Source of the DNA: Ferrovibrio sp046297595
GTDB lineage: Bacteria; Pseudomonadota; Alphaproteobacteria; Ferrovibrionales; Ferrovibrionaceae
Direction of reading: 5' to 3'
Length of the DNA: 64,000 nucleotides
Assembly: GCF_046297595.1 (NCBI RefSeq)
Contig: NZ_JBKBHT010000005.1
Coordinates: 62,001-126,000, forward strand
The translations under genes and the position numbers were made by a program. The notes under the pieces are model-generated. The model had not been told where the DNA came from, ran no database searches, and worked only from the letters and a program-made list of their open reading frames with translations. Positions 1 to 7,193 of the stretch are shown in pieces. The stretch's first letter is position 1. The number at the start of each line of letters is the position of its first letter.

Positions 1-1297
1 CTTCGTCGGCGCAGTCGGCCAGCTTGCCGGGCAGGCGCAGCTTGCGCGTGGCCGACTTGCGGTTGACTTCCTTTTCGGCGCGGCGGCGCAGGCGGTCCTC
101 GGCCCGTTCGATCAGGCGCGCGAGCAGGGCATTGGCATGCTGCGGTGCGCCGGCCAGCCAGTGGTCGAAATGGTCCTTCACGGCCGCCTCGACCAGCTTC
201 TGCGCCTCCACCGTCACCAGCTTGTCCTTGGTCTGGCCCTGGAATTGCGGGTCCTTGATGAAGACCGAGAGCATCGCCGTGCCGGCGGTGAGGATGTCGT
301 CGGCGGTGATCTGCGCCGCCTTCTTGTTGTTGGCGAGCTCGGCGTAATCCTTGATGCCACGCATCAGGGCGCTGCGGAAGCCGGCCTCGTGCGTGCCGCC
401 CTCGGGCGTGGTCACGGTGTTGCAGTAGGATTGCAGCCAGCCTTCGTCGATATCGCTGGGCCAGTGGATCGCCCATTCCACCTTGCCGCGTTCGCCCGCC
501 AGTTCGGCGCGGCCGGCAAACGGCGTCGGCGTCACGGTCTGCTGGCCTTCGAGCTGCTCGTTCAGATAGTCCTGAAGCCCGCCGGGGAAATGCAGCACCG
601 CCTCGGCCGGCGTCTCGTCGCCTTCCTTCAGCAGTTCGGGCGCGCAGGCCCAGTGAATCTTCACACCCGGATACAGATAGGCCTTCGAGCGCGCCATCTT
701 GAAGATGCGCGCGGCGCGGAAATGCGCGCCCTTGCCGAAGATCTGCTCGTCGGGATGGAAGATCACGGTGGTGCCGCGCCGGTTCGGCGCGCTGCCCACC
801 TTCACCAGCTTGCCCTGCGGCGTGCCGCGCGAATACTCCTGCCGCCACAGCTCGCGGTCGCGCGCCACTTCCACGGTCAGGCGGTCGGACAGCGCGTTCA
901 CCACCGAGATACCCACGCCATGCAGGCCGCCGGCGGTGGAATAGACCTTGGACGAGAACTTGCCGCCGGAATGCAGCGTGGTGAGGATGACCTCCAGTGC
1001 CGACTTGTCCTTGAACTTGGGATGCCGGTCGATCGGGATGCCGCGGCCGTTATCGGCCACCTTCAGGCTGCCATCGGCCTGGAGCGTCACTTCGATGCGG
1101 TCGGCATGGCCGGCCACGGCCTCGTCCATCGAATTGTCGAGCACTTCGGCGAACAGGTGGTGCAGGGCGCGCTCGTCGGTGCCGCCGATATACATGCCGG
1201 GCCGGCGCCGCACCGGCTCCAGGCCCTCCAGAACTTCGATGTCCTTGGCGGTGTAATCGCTGCCGCCCTTGCTTCCCTGCTGGAACAAGTCGTTCAT
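1..1297 (-). CDS. parE: DNA topoisomerase IV subunit B (ParE), 3' part cut by window edge
   Basis: ATPase subunit of topoisomerase IV, which with ParC decatenates daughter chromosomes. About 432 codons are visible; the C-terminus lies outside the window. The GHKL ATPase motifs are intact: E51 and N55 in the N-box, DNGRGIP at residues 82-88, and the ATP-lid glycines GGLHGVG at 123-129. QTKDKL near residue 350 matches the ATP-sensing loop. The stretch around residues 38-60 (GGTDERALHHLF, then the N-box) reads like alphaproteobacterial ParE rather than GyrB, whose equivalent has GDTDDGSGLHH. The ATG at 1297 is the first start in frame. GyrB is the only serious alternative. Confidence 0.92.
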   Translation of the reverse strand, partial: MNDLFQQGSKGGSDYTAKDIEVLEGLEPVRRRPGMYIGGTDERALHHLFAEVLDNSMDEAVAGHADRIEVTLQADGSLKVADNGRGIPIDRHPKFKDKSALEVILTTLHSGGKFSSKVYSTAGGLHGVGISVVNALSDRLTVEVARDRELWRQEYSRGTPQGKLVKVGSAPNRRGTTVIFHPDEQIFGKGAHFRAARIFKMARSKAYLYPGVKIHWACAPELLKEGDETPAEAVLHFPGGLQDYLNEQLEGQQTVTPTPFAGRAELAGERGKVEWAIHWPSDIDEGWLQSYCNTVTTPEGGTHEAGFRSALMRGIKDYAELANNKKAAQITADDILTAGTAMLSVFIKDPQFQGQTKDKLVTVEAQKLVEAAVKDHFDHWLAGAPQHANALLARLIERAEDRLRRRAEKEVNRKSATRKLRLPGKLADCADE

Positions 1298-1398
1298 ACT
1301 ATTCACGGATTTCGATTAAGGGGTGACTCGGATTTGCGCCGCAGTATAGTGGGGCCCGTGCCGGCGGCACAACCAACATATGGTAGGAATATAGGACC

Positions 1399-1788
1399 AT
1401 GACCCAGACCTCGACGCGCGGCGAACCGGTGATTCGCTCGGCCCCGATGCCGGCCGACATGAACGGCAACGGCGACATCTTCGGCGGCTGGGTGTTGAGC
1501 CAGATGGACATCGCCGGCGGCATCGTGGCGGCCCGCCGCGCCCAGGGCCGGGTGGTGACCGTGGCGGTGGATGCCATGACCTTCCACCAGCCGATCAAGG
1601 TGGGCGACGTGGTCTCGATCTACGGCAGCGTGGTGCGGGTCGGCCGCAGCTCGATGGCGGTGAAGCTGGAGACCATCGTGGCGCGGCGGCTGGACCCCAC
1701 CGAGATCAAGGTAACCGAGGGCGTCTATACCTACGTCGCCATCGACGAGAACGGCCGGCCGCGCCCGGTTCCCAAAGAGGGTGCATGA
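1399..1788 (+). CDS. yciA: YciA-type acyl-CoA thioesterase (hotdog fold)
   Basis: Hydrolyses acyl-CoA to free acid and CoA; family members act on a broad range of acyl-CoAs and are cytoplasmic. The 129 residues are the usual length. The family signature NGNGDIFGGWVLSQMD at residues 22-37, including the conserved catalytic Asp, is intact. VDAMTFHQPIKVGDVV follows, as in E. coli YciA. The gene diverges from parE, and its stop overlaps the start of the PAS_5 gene in ATGA, so the two are probably translationally coupled. The substrate cannot be read from the sequence. Confidence 0.9.
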   Translation: MTQTSTRGEPVIRSAPMPADMNGNGDIFGGWVLSQMDIAGGIVAARRAQGRVVTVAVDAMTFHQPIKVGDVVSIYGSVVRVGRSSMAVKLETIVARRLDPTEIKVTEGVYTYVAIDENGRPRPVPKEGA

Positions 1789-2246
1789 GCAACGGCCCGC
1801 GCCATTACGCCGCCGACGAGATCGTCGCGCCGGAACTGATCGCGTTGCAGGCGCTGTACGATGATTTGCGCGGGCAGCAGCCGATGCTGGCCTATGACGC
1901 GCTGCCGCCGGTGGAAGCCCTGCCGGGCGTCGCCGACCTCGCGCTGGCGGAGGCGCTGGCCGACGGGCGCTATCGTTATCTGGCCATGGGCAACGGCTAT
2001 CGCCATGTGGCGGGCGAGGCGCTGAAAACCGGCGCCGATGGCACGGTGATCGAAACCCGCCCGGTGGTGCGCCAGCATTTCGACCTGGCGGTGACCGAGC
2101 GCCGGCCGGTGCATGTGAGCGTGACGCGCTGGGACGGGCCGAAAATCCTGCAATACGACCGGCTGATCCTGCCTTTGCTGGATGGCCGCGGCGAGATCGC
2201 CCACCTGCTGGCGGGCGAGGTGTTCCTGCGCTACGCCAAGGGCTGA
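1785..2246 (+). CDS. PAS_5-family (PF07310-like) protein
   Basis: A 153-residue single-domain soluble protein that resembles the PAS_5 family common in alphaproteobacteria. The recognisable elements are a central RYRYLAMG strand (about residues 64-71), a later H-V-x-V strand and an acidic/aromatic ILQYDRLILPLLD strand near the C-terminus. Two more proteins of this kind lie at 25378-25863 and 31782-32318. There is no output domain, so any signalling role must be through a partner. It is coupled to the thioesterase gene by a 4-bp overlap. Ligand and function are unknown. Confidence 0.7.
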   Translation: MSNGPRHYAADEIVAPELIALQALYDDLRGQQPMLAYDALPPVEALPGVADLALAEALADGRYRYLAMGNGYRHVAGEALKTGADGTVIETRPVVRQHFDLAVTERRPVHVSVTRWDGPKILQYDRLILPLLDGRGEIAHLLAGEVFLRYAKG

Positions 2247-2341
2247 GGCGTTCGTCCCGATAGTTTGATCTGGAACAAAGCCGCTTTACCGGGCGGGTCT
2301 AGGCTGGTGCGCAGGGATGCAGCAGCAGCGGGAGGAGACCC

Positions 2342-2722
2342 ATGCAGGCGCAGCACACATATCAGAAACCCGGCCTCGGCTGCTGGCTGAAGGCCGTGTG
2401 GAACAAACTGGCCGAGGAGCAGGAATGGCGCGGCCTGGCCAGCGAGGACCGCCACCGCATCGCCCAGGACATGGCGTTGAGCGACGGCGACCTGGCGGCC
2501 CTGGTGCGCAATGGCGGCGGCAGCGCCGAGCTGGAGGAATTGCTGGCCCGGCGGGCGGCGGCGGGCAAAGCCCGGCTGGCGCCGGAACTGCTGCGCGACA
2601 TGCAGCATAACTGCGCCTTCTGCGCCGAGCGGCCGGAATGCCGCGACTGGCTGGCAACGAATGAGTCGGCCGGCGCGCCGGCCTTCTGTCCGAACCGCGA
2701 GGTCCTGGCGCCGCAAGGTTAG
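2342..2722 (+). CDS. DUF6455-like small cysteine-containing protein
   Basis: A 126-residue soluble protein of unknown function. The C-terminal third carries a cysteine cluster, NCAFCAERPECRDWL (about residues 90-104), followed by FCPN near residue 116. This spacing resembles small DUF6455 proteins of proteobacteria and could bind a metal or form disulfides. The N-terminal part is helical and charged, with no signal peptide. The ATG at 2342 is supported by a GGAGG sequence at 2331-2335. It stands alone, 95 bp after the PAS_5 gene. Confidence 0.65.
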   Translation: MQAQHTYQKPGLGCWLKAVWNKLAEEQEWRGLASEDRHRIAQDMALSDGDLAALVRNGGGSAELEELLARRAAAGKARLAPELLRDMQHNCAFCAERPECRDWLATNESAGAPAFCPNREVLAPQG

Positions 2723-2880
2723 TCGCCGGCACAGCCGGAAGTAGAGAGGGCGGGCGGCCGACAGGCCGGGCAGTGTCAGGGCAGGGCGGCGAGGCCGCTA
2801 TGCCTTTGGTCGGCCGTGGACTTTTCCTGGCCGGGCGCGGCCAAAGCGCGGCCGAGAGCGGCAGGCCGTCGCCAGCGGCC

Positions 2881-2940
2881 TGCCAATAATCGCCAATAAT
2901 CGACAATGATTGCCAACTTTGGCCAATCGTCGCCAATTCC
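2881..2940 (+). repeat. Six decamers in exact 10-bp phase (GCCAAT-type array)
   Basis: Read in blocks of ten, the sequence gives TGCCAATAAT, CGCCAATAAT, CGACAATGAT, TGCCAACTTT, GGCCAATCGT and CGCCAATTCC. The core G-C/A-CAAT/C recurs at the same place in each block. The 10-bp period is close to one DNA helical turn. The array ends about 120 bp upstream of the promoter of the ArsR-type gene. It may be a multi-site operator, a bent segment or a decayed microsatellite; the sequence does not decide. Confidence 0.7.
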
Positions 2941-3058
2941 GTCCGGGCTTGTGCCGGGAGCGCACCCGTGCGGCGGGTGGTGGACGACACGGATTCACGA
3001 TGCGCAACAGCAGCAAATGAGAACATAGAGTGAATATTCCCGGGGACAAGATCGCGGC

Positions 3059-3090
3059 TTGACATTAAACCAAAAGGTTGAATATTTAAC
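3059..3090 (+). promoter_or_regulatory. Promoter with overlapping dyad upstream of the ArsR gene
   Basis: A perfect -35 TTGACA lies at 3059-3064. An AT-rich -10 (AATATT or TATTTA) lies at about 3081-3088, giving a 16-18 bp spacer. The spacer holds the dyad AACC-AAAA-GGTT (3068-3079), with a further TTTAACC at 3085-3091, a layout typical of autoregulating ArsR/SmtB operators. The expected transcription start falls at or next to the ATG at 3095, and no Shine-Dalgarno sequence is visible, so the mRNA may be leaderless. Confidence 0.65.
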
Positions 3091-3094
3091 CGCC

Positions 3095-3469
3095 ATGCAG
3101 ACCGCGACCCCGATACCCCAGATTACGCCGCCCCAGATCACAGCTTTGGATCACACCCTGCTGGCGCTGGCCGACCCGACCCGGCGGGCCATCCTGCAGC
3201 GCCTGTGTGACCAGGGCGGCGAGGCCCGCGTCACCGACCTGGCGCTGCCCTTCGCCATGTCGCTCAACGCGGTGTCGAAGCATATCCGCCTGCTGGAACG
3301 CGCCGACCTGGTGCGCCGGCGCAGGCAGGGGCGGGAACATCTGCTGAGTTTCAATCCGTCGCCGCTGACCCAGGCGGAACGCTGGATCGCCGAGCGCAAG
3401 GCGATGTGGGAACGCCGCCTCGATGCGCTGGGCGATTTCCTCAATGCGACCAAACCCGATCAGGAGTGA
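3095..3469 (+). CDS. ArsR/SmtB-family transcriptional regulator
   Basis: A 124-residue winged-helix repressor. LADPTRRAILQRLCD near residues 24-38 and the recognition helix region LNAVSKHIRLLERADLVRRRRQGRE (about 65-89) are classic. No CxC metal motif is present, so it probably does not sense arsenic or cadmium. The ATG at 3095 was chosen over in-frame TTG codons from 3059 because those lie inside the -35 box. It is followed 11 bp later by an SRPBCC (AHSA1) gene, a very common pairing in which both genes are auto-repressed. Confidence 0.88.
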   Translation: MQTATPIPQITPPQITALDHTLLALADPTRRAILQRLCDQGGEARVTDLALPFAMSLNAVSKHIRLLERADLVRRRRQGREHLLSFNPSPLTQAERWIAERKAMWERRLDALGDFLNATKPDQE

Positions 3470-3480
3470 AACAGAGAACC

Positions 3481-3954
3481 ATGAGCCAGACCGCGATGAG
3501 CAAGCCGCGTTCCGCCCTGCACAACACCTTCACCATCACCCGCGTCTACGACGCGCCGCCGTCGCGCGTGTTCGCCGCCTTCGCCGATCCGAAGGCCAAG
3601 GCGAAATGGTTTTCGCCGCCGCCGGACTGGGTGGATGTGAAACAGAGCGTCGAGTTCCGCGTCGGCGGCCGCGAGCATAGCAGCGCCCGCGACAGCAGCG
3701 GCGTGACGCATGTCTTCGATTCGATCTATTACGACATCGTGCCGGATGCACGTATCGTCTATGCCTATGACATGCATCTGGGTGAGAAACGCATCTCGGT
3801 GTCGCTCACCACCATCGACCTGCAGCCAGAGGCGGGCGGGAAGACCAGGCTCACCTTTACCGAACAGGGCGTCTATCTCGACGGCTACGACGATGCGAAG
3901 GCGCGCGAAGAGGGCACGGCGTGGCTGCTCGGGAAACTGGGGGAGACGCTGTAA
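3481..3954 (+). CDS. SRPBCC/AHSA1-domain protein
   Basis: A 157-residue protein with the START-like helix-grip fold of the Aha1 C-terminal family. It shows the typical opening TRVYDAPPSRVFAAFADPKAKAKWF (residues 19-43), a central glycine-rich FRVGGRE, and the closing LTFTEQGVYLDGYDD with a C-terminal helix. These proteins bind small hydrophobic ligands, but the ligand is rarely known. It forms an operon with the ArsR gene 11 bp upstream. The ATG at 3481 is preceded by AGAGAA. Confidence 0.85.
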   Translation: MSQTAMSKPRSALHNTFTITRVYDAPPSRVFAAFADPKAKAKWFSPPPDWVDVKQSVEFRVGGREHSSARDSSGVTHVFDSIYYDIVPDARIVYAYDMHLGEKRISVSLTTIDLQPEAGGKTRLTFTEQGVYLDGYDDAKAREEGTAWLLGKLGETL

Positions 3955-3979
3955 GGCCGTAACCTCACCATCGCACCAC

Positions 3980-4013
3980 CGTCATGCCACGGCTTGGCCG
4001 TGGCATCCACGAG
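3980..4013 (+). repeat. REP-like palindromic element 1
   Basis: A 34-bp element with a perfect 10-bp stem, ATGCCACGGC (3984-3993) and GCCGTGGCAT (3997-4006), and a 3-nt loop TTG. It is framed by CGTC on the left and CCACGAG on the right. Elements 2 and 4 share this frame with different stem sequences. Confidence 0.85.
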
Positions 4014-4027
4014 TTGGCTTTTTCCAC

Positions 4028-4312
4028 CTAAAGCGTCTCATACAGATCATTCCAGTCCGGATTGAGCGTATGGATCAGCCGCACCTTCCAGGCACGCGGC
4101 CAGCGTTTCAGCGTCTTCTCGCGGCGGATCGCATCGGTGATGCTGGCATGCTCTTCGGCATAGACCAGCCGTTTAAGACCGTATGTCTTGCTGAAATCTT
4201 CGACCAGTCCCTCGCGATGCTCATGGGCGCGACGGCGGATATCGGCCGTGACGCCCACATAGATCGTGCCGTTGGGTTTGTTGGAAACGATATAGACCCA
4301 GCCACCGGACAT
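4028..4312 (-). CDS. Single-domain GIY-YIG nuclease
   Basis: A 94-residue stand-alone GIY-YIG domain. The motif appears as WVYIV (residues 5-9) and IYVG (17-20). The catalytic Arg lies in IRRRAHEH (25-32), the metal-binding Glu is probably E65 in AIRREKTLKRW, and NPDW is at 84-87, so the domain looks active. The ATG at 4312 puts the domain at the start; upstream in-frame codons would add a proline-rich tail with no family resemblance. REP-like palindromes sit on both sides (3980-4013 and 4391-4424). Its role is unknown; proteins of this size are often annotated in alphaproteobacteria. Confidence 0.85.
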   Translation of the reverse strand: MSGGWVYIVSNKPNGTIYVGVTADIRRRAHEHREGLVEDFSKTYGLKRLVYAEEHASITDAIRREKTLKRWPRAWKVRLIHTLNPDWNDLYETL

Positions 4313-4390
4313 GCGGCAGGATTGCGTGAGGCAAAGCGGCGGGCAAGGGGAAAGTTGTGGCTGTTCAGGCGATTCCACCGCCCCCAACAT

Positions 4391-4424
4391 CGTCATGCTC
4401 GGGCTCGGCCCGAGCATCCACGAG
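4391..4424 (+). repeat. REP-like palindromic element 2
   Basis: Same 34-bp frame and orientation as element 1 (CGTC ... CCACGAG). The stem is ATGCTCGGGC (4395-4404) with GCCCGAGCAT (4408-4417) and loop TCG. Stem bases differ from element 1 in a compensated way, so the hairpin is kept while the sequence drifts. It ends 17 bp before the start of the PD-(D/E)XK gene. Confidence 0.87.
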
Positions 4425-4441
4425 TTATTTTGGAGGAAGCA

Positions 4442-4972
4442 ATGGCTTCACACACCACACTAACTGGTTCGGCTGGGCAACATCTTGTAATGGCGGAATT
4501 ACTTCGACGGGGCTATATCGCAGCTCTTGCTCCTGAAGGCGTGCCGATGACGGATATTTTGGTAACAGATCTAAAAGGCAGTAGGCTTTGCTCTATACAG
4601 GTCAAAACCCGCCGCGATAAAGGTTCGGATGGTGGTTGGCACATGAGTGCTAAACACGAAGAAACATCAGATGACAAATTTTTCTATTGTTTTGTTGATT
4701 TGGGTAAAGAGGGACTGGGAATTCCAAAATATTGGATAGTTCGAAGCGATGTAGTCGCGAGAACGCTTAAAGCCACCCATAAGGCTTGGCTCCAAAAGGA
4801 AGGAAAGAAAGGACAAAAACATAAAGACGGTCCAATGAGGAGATTCCAGCCGGACTACAAAGACAAATACCCAACAAATAAAAACCCATATCCGTTGGGT
4901 TGGCTTGATGAACATAGGGATGCTTGGGAGACGTTAAAATTAGACGTAGCCCCGACAATGAACGAAAGCTAA
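4442..4972 (+). CDS. PD-(D/E)XK nuclease-like protein in AT-richer DNA
   Basis: A 176-residue protein whose N-terminal half fits the PD-(D/E)XK nuclease fold of the kind found in intron-associated or restriction-like endonucleases. E19 lies in helix 1 (LVMAELLRRGY), D38 in VPMTDIL, and Q53-x-K55 in SIQVKTRRDK. The C-terminal half is lysine- and tryptophan-rich, suiting nucleic-acid contact. Base composition is clearly lower in GC than every neighbour, with codons such as AAA, GAT and TTT, which indicates acquisition from elsewhere. GGAGGAAG lies just upstream of the ATG at 4442. Palindromes of opposite orientation flank it. No methyltransferase partner is present. Confidence 0.72.
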   Translation: MASHTTLTGSAGQHLVMAELLRRGYIAALAPEGVPMTDILVTDLKGSRLCSIQVKTRRDKGSDGGWHMSAKHEETSDDKFFYCFVDLGKEGLGIPKYWIVRSDVVARTLKATHKAWLQKEGKKGQKHKDGPMRRFQPDYKDKYPTNKNPYPLGWLDEHRDAWETLKLDVAPTMNES

Positions 4973-4974
4973 TG

Positions 4975-5001
4975 CATGCTCGGGCCAAGCCCGAGCATGA
5001 C
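4975..5001 (-). repeat. REP-like palindromic element 3, truncated
   Basis: The stem ATGCTCGGGC (4976-4985) pairs with GCCCGAGCAT (4989-4998) around loop CAA, the same stem as element 2. The trailing GAC marks the opposite orientation. The CCACGAG end is missing. It begins 3 bp after the PD-(D/E)XK stop codon. Confidence 0.78.
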
Positions 5002-5025
5002 AGTAAAAAAGCGAGCAAAAAAATA

Positions 5026-5059
5026 CTCGTGGATGCCACGCCCACGGCGTGGCATGACG
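5026..5059 (-). repeat. REP-like palindromic element 4
   Basis: A full 34-bp element in inverted orientation: CTCGTGG, then the stem ATGCCACGCC (5033-5042) with GGCGTGGCAT (5046-5055), then GACG. It is the inverted counterpart of element 1, so the nuclease genes lie between oppositely oriented copies. Confidence 0.85.
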
Positions 5060-5167
5060 ATTGGGGGATGGGCGGTCGAGCTGTGGCATGACGGTGCGGC
5101 GGGAGCGGTACCGATAGCAGCGGAGCTCGCCTAACCCCCTGAACCGCCTGTTCCTCCCGCCCTCCGC

Positions 5168-5196
5168 TTGACGCCGCTCTCATCTCCCCCTATACC
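5168..5196 (+). promoter_or_regulatory. Probable sigma-70 promoter of the DEAD-box helicase gene
   Basis: TTGACG (5168-5173), a 17-bp spacer and TATACC (5191-5196). Transcription would start near 5203, leaving a leader of about 100 nt before the ATG at 5307. Long leaders are common for cold-induced helicase mRNAs. Confidence 0.5.
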
Positions 5197-5306
5197 CCGC
5201 CGCAGCAGGGCCGGCGGATGATGGTCGCCATTCCCTGATCGGCCCTGACTATGCTGGGTGGGCCGTTGCGATATCGCCGCCCTCGTATCCCGGAAGACTG
5301 GATTTC

Positions 5307-7151
5307 ATGACCGATTCCCAAAACGCCGCTTTTGCCGGCGTCGTGCCGCCTTTGGCGCAGGCCCTCACCGCGCGCGGCTATAGCGCGCTCACCCCCGTGC
5401 AGTTGGCCGTGCTGGGGCCCAATCTCACCGAGGCCGATCTGCTGGTGTCGGCCCAGACCGGTTCGGGCAAGACGGTGGCCTTCGGTTTGGCCATCGCGCC
5501 CACCTTGCTGCAGGGTTCCGACGGTTTCGAGCCCTTTCGGCCGGGTGGCTGGGCGCCGCCGCTGGCGCTGATCATCGCGCCCACGCGCGAACTGGCCCTG
5601 CAGGTCTGCCGCGAACTTGAGTGGCTCTATGCGCCCACCAATGCCCGCGTGGTGTCCTGCGTCGGCGGCATGGACATGCGCACCGAGCGCCAGGCGCTGA
5701 ATGCCGGCGCCCATATCGTGGTCGGTACGCCGGGCCGCCTGCGCGACCATATCGAGCGCGGCGCGCTGGATATCGGCGCGCTCCGCGCCGTGGTGCTGGA
5801 CGAAGCCGACGAGATGCTGGACCTCGGTTTCCGCGAGGACCTGGAATTCATCCTCGATGCCGCGCCGCCCGAGCGCCGCACCCTGCTGTTTTCCGCCACC
5901 GTGCCCAAACCCATCGCCATGCTGGCCAAACGCTTCCAGCGCGAGGCGGTGCGCATTTCCACGGCGCAGGAAAAATCCCAGCATGTGGATATCGAATACC
6001 GCGTGCTGGCCGTGGCGCCGAACGAGCGCGAGAATGCCATCATCAACGTGCTGCGGTTTTTCGACGCCAAGAGCACCATGGTGTTCTGCGGCACCCGCAT
6101 GGCGGTGACGCATCTGGCCGCGCGGCTGGGCAATCGCGGCTTTGCCGTGGTGGCCCTGTCGGGCGAGCTGTCGCAGACCGAGCGAACCCATGCCCTGCAG
6201 GCGATGCGCGACGGCCGGGCGCGGGTCTGCGTGGCGACCGACGTGGCGGCGCGCGGCATCGACCTGCCGGGGCTGGATCTGGTCGTGCATGCCGATCCGC
6301 CGGTGAATGCCGAGACTTTGCTGCATCGTTCGGGCCGCACCGGGCGGGCCGGCAACAAGGGCATCTGCGTGGTGCTGGCGCCGCATAACCGCAAGCGCGG
6401 GGTGCAGCGCCTGCTGCAGGAGGCCAAGATCGTGGCACAATGGGGCACGCCGCCGCGCGCAACTGACATCATCGCCGCCGACCGCACGCGCATGCTCAAC
6501 GATGCCAGCCTGCTGGCCGATGTCACCGACGAGGAACGCAGTTTCGCCACCGAACTGCTGGCACAACATGGCGCCGAGAAAGTGGCGGCGGCTTACCTGC
6601 GCCTGCAGCAGGCCAGCCGCCCGGCGCCGGAGGAACTGCTGGACATCGCGCCGGAGCCGGAATTCCAGCCCAGGCCGCGCCGCGAATACGGCAGCGGGGA
6701 GAGCCGGGGCGGCGTGTGGTTCAGCATCTCGGCCGGGCACAAGCAGAATGCCGAGCCGCGCTGGCTGCTGCCGCTGATCTGCCGGGTCGGGCACATCACG
6801 CGCCGCGATGTCGGCGCGATCAAGATCTTCCACACCGAAAGCCAGTTCGAGATTTCGGCTGAAGCTGCCGAACGCTTCGCCGCGCAGATCGAGCGCGAGG
6901 GCACCGGCGAGAAGCAGATCACCATCACGCGGCTGCCCAACGGGCCCACCGAACAGGCCGCCGAGGCGCGCCCGCGCGAGGATGCCAGGCCCTATAAGAA
7001 GACGCCTTACAAGCCGGGGCAGTACAAGGGCGGCGAGGGGAAATTTGGCGGGGGCAAGCCGGGCGCAGGCGGCGCAGACGGCAATCACAAGCCCTTTAAG
7101 CCAAAGTTCGCCGGCAAGCCGAAATTCAAAAAGCGCGACCACAAGGCGTAA
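5307..7151 (+). CDS. DEAD-box ATP-dependent RNA helicase (CsdA/DbpA-like)
   Basis: A 614-residue RNA helicase expected to remodel structured RNA in ribosome assembly or mRNA decay. RecA-1 motifs: AQTGSGKT (49-56), PTRELA (92-97), TPGR (141-144), DEAD (165-168), then SAT. RecA-2 motifs: ARGID and HRSGRTGRAG. A DbpA-type RNA-binding domain follows (about residues 465-545, starting GGVWFSISAGH). The tail (about 555-614) is a Lys/Gly/Pro-rich basic extension, as in DeaD/CsdA proteins. It stands as a single gene 42 bp before the TRIC-like gene. CsdA and DbpA cannot be told apart from sequence alone. Confidence 0.9.
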   Translation: MTDSQNAAFAGVVPPLAQALTARGYSALTPVQLAVLGPNLTEADLLVSAQTGSGKTVAFGLAIAPTLLQGSDGFEPFRPGGWAPPLALIIAPTRELALQVCRELEWLYAPTNARVVSCVGGMDMRTERQALNAGAHIVVGTPGRLRDHIERGALDIGALRAVVLDEADEMLDLGFREDLEFILDAAPPERRTLLFSATVPKPIAMLAKRFQREAVRISTAQEKSQHVDIEYRVLAVAPNERENAIINVLRFFDAKSTMVFCGTRMAVTHLAARLGNRGFAVVALSGELSQTERTHALQAMRDGRARVCVATDVAARGIDLPGLDLVVHADPPVNAETLLHRSGRTGRAGNKGICVVLAPHNRKRGVQRLLQEAKIVAQWGTPPRATDIIAADRTRMLNDASLLADVTDEERSFATELLAQHGAEKVAAAYLRLQQASRPAPEELLDIAPEPEFQPRPRREYGSGESRGGVWFSISAGHKQNAEPRWLLPLICRVGHITRRDVGAIKIFHTESQFEISAEAAERFAAQIEREGTGEKQITITRLPNGPTEQAAEARPREDARPYKKTPYKPGQYKGGEGKFGGGKPGAGGADGNHKPFKPKFAGKPKFKKRDHKA

Positions 7152-7193
7152 ATTGCCGCTGACTTGGGCGGGCGGCCATGGCATGACTAAGCC

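Larger units (their letters stand above)
2723..3094 (+). other. 372-bp intergenic stretch before the ArsR gene
   Basis: No convincing gene. The first 150 bp are GC-rich and featureless apart from short inverted GGCCG words. A 10-bp phased repeat occupies 2881-2940, and a promoter with operator-like dyad occupies 3059-3090. Open frames on the minus strand here have no recognisable protein character. Confidence 0.6.
4973..5306 (+). other. 334-bp intergenic stretch with palindromes and helicase promoter
   Basis: Contains truncated palindrome 3 (4975-5001), full palindrome 4 (5026-5059), a half element around 5081-5096 (TGTGGCATGACGGTG) and a probable promoter at 5168-5196. No gene is seen. Confidence 0.6.

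Noticed and set aside
137..1402. Plus-strand frame over parE
   Set aside because: ParE motifs are unambiguous on the other strand; the plus-strand product is low-complexity His/Arg/Leu.
2881..2940. CRISPR-like repeats
   Set aside because: Units are 10 bp without spacers, so this is not a CRISPR array; none was seen elsewhere.
3980..5061. Insertion sequence or transposon
   Set aside because: There is no transposase gene and no target-site duplication; the palindromes fit REP-like elements better.
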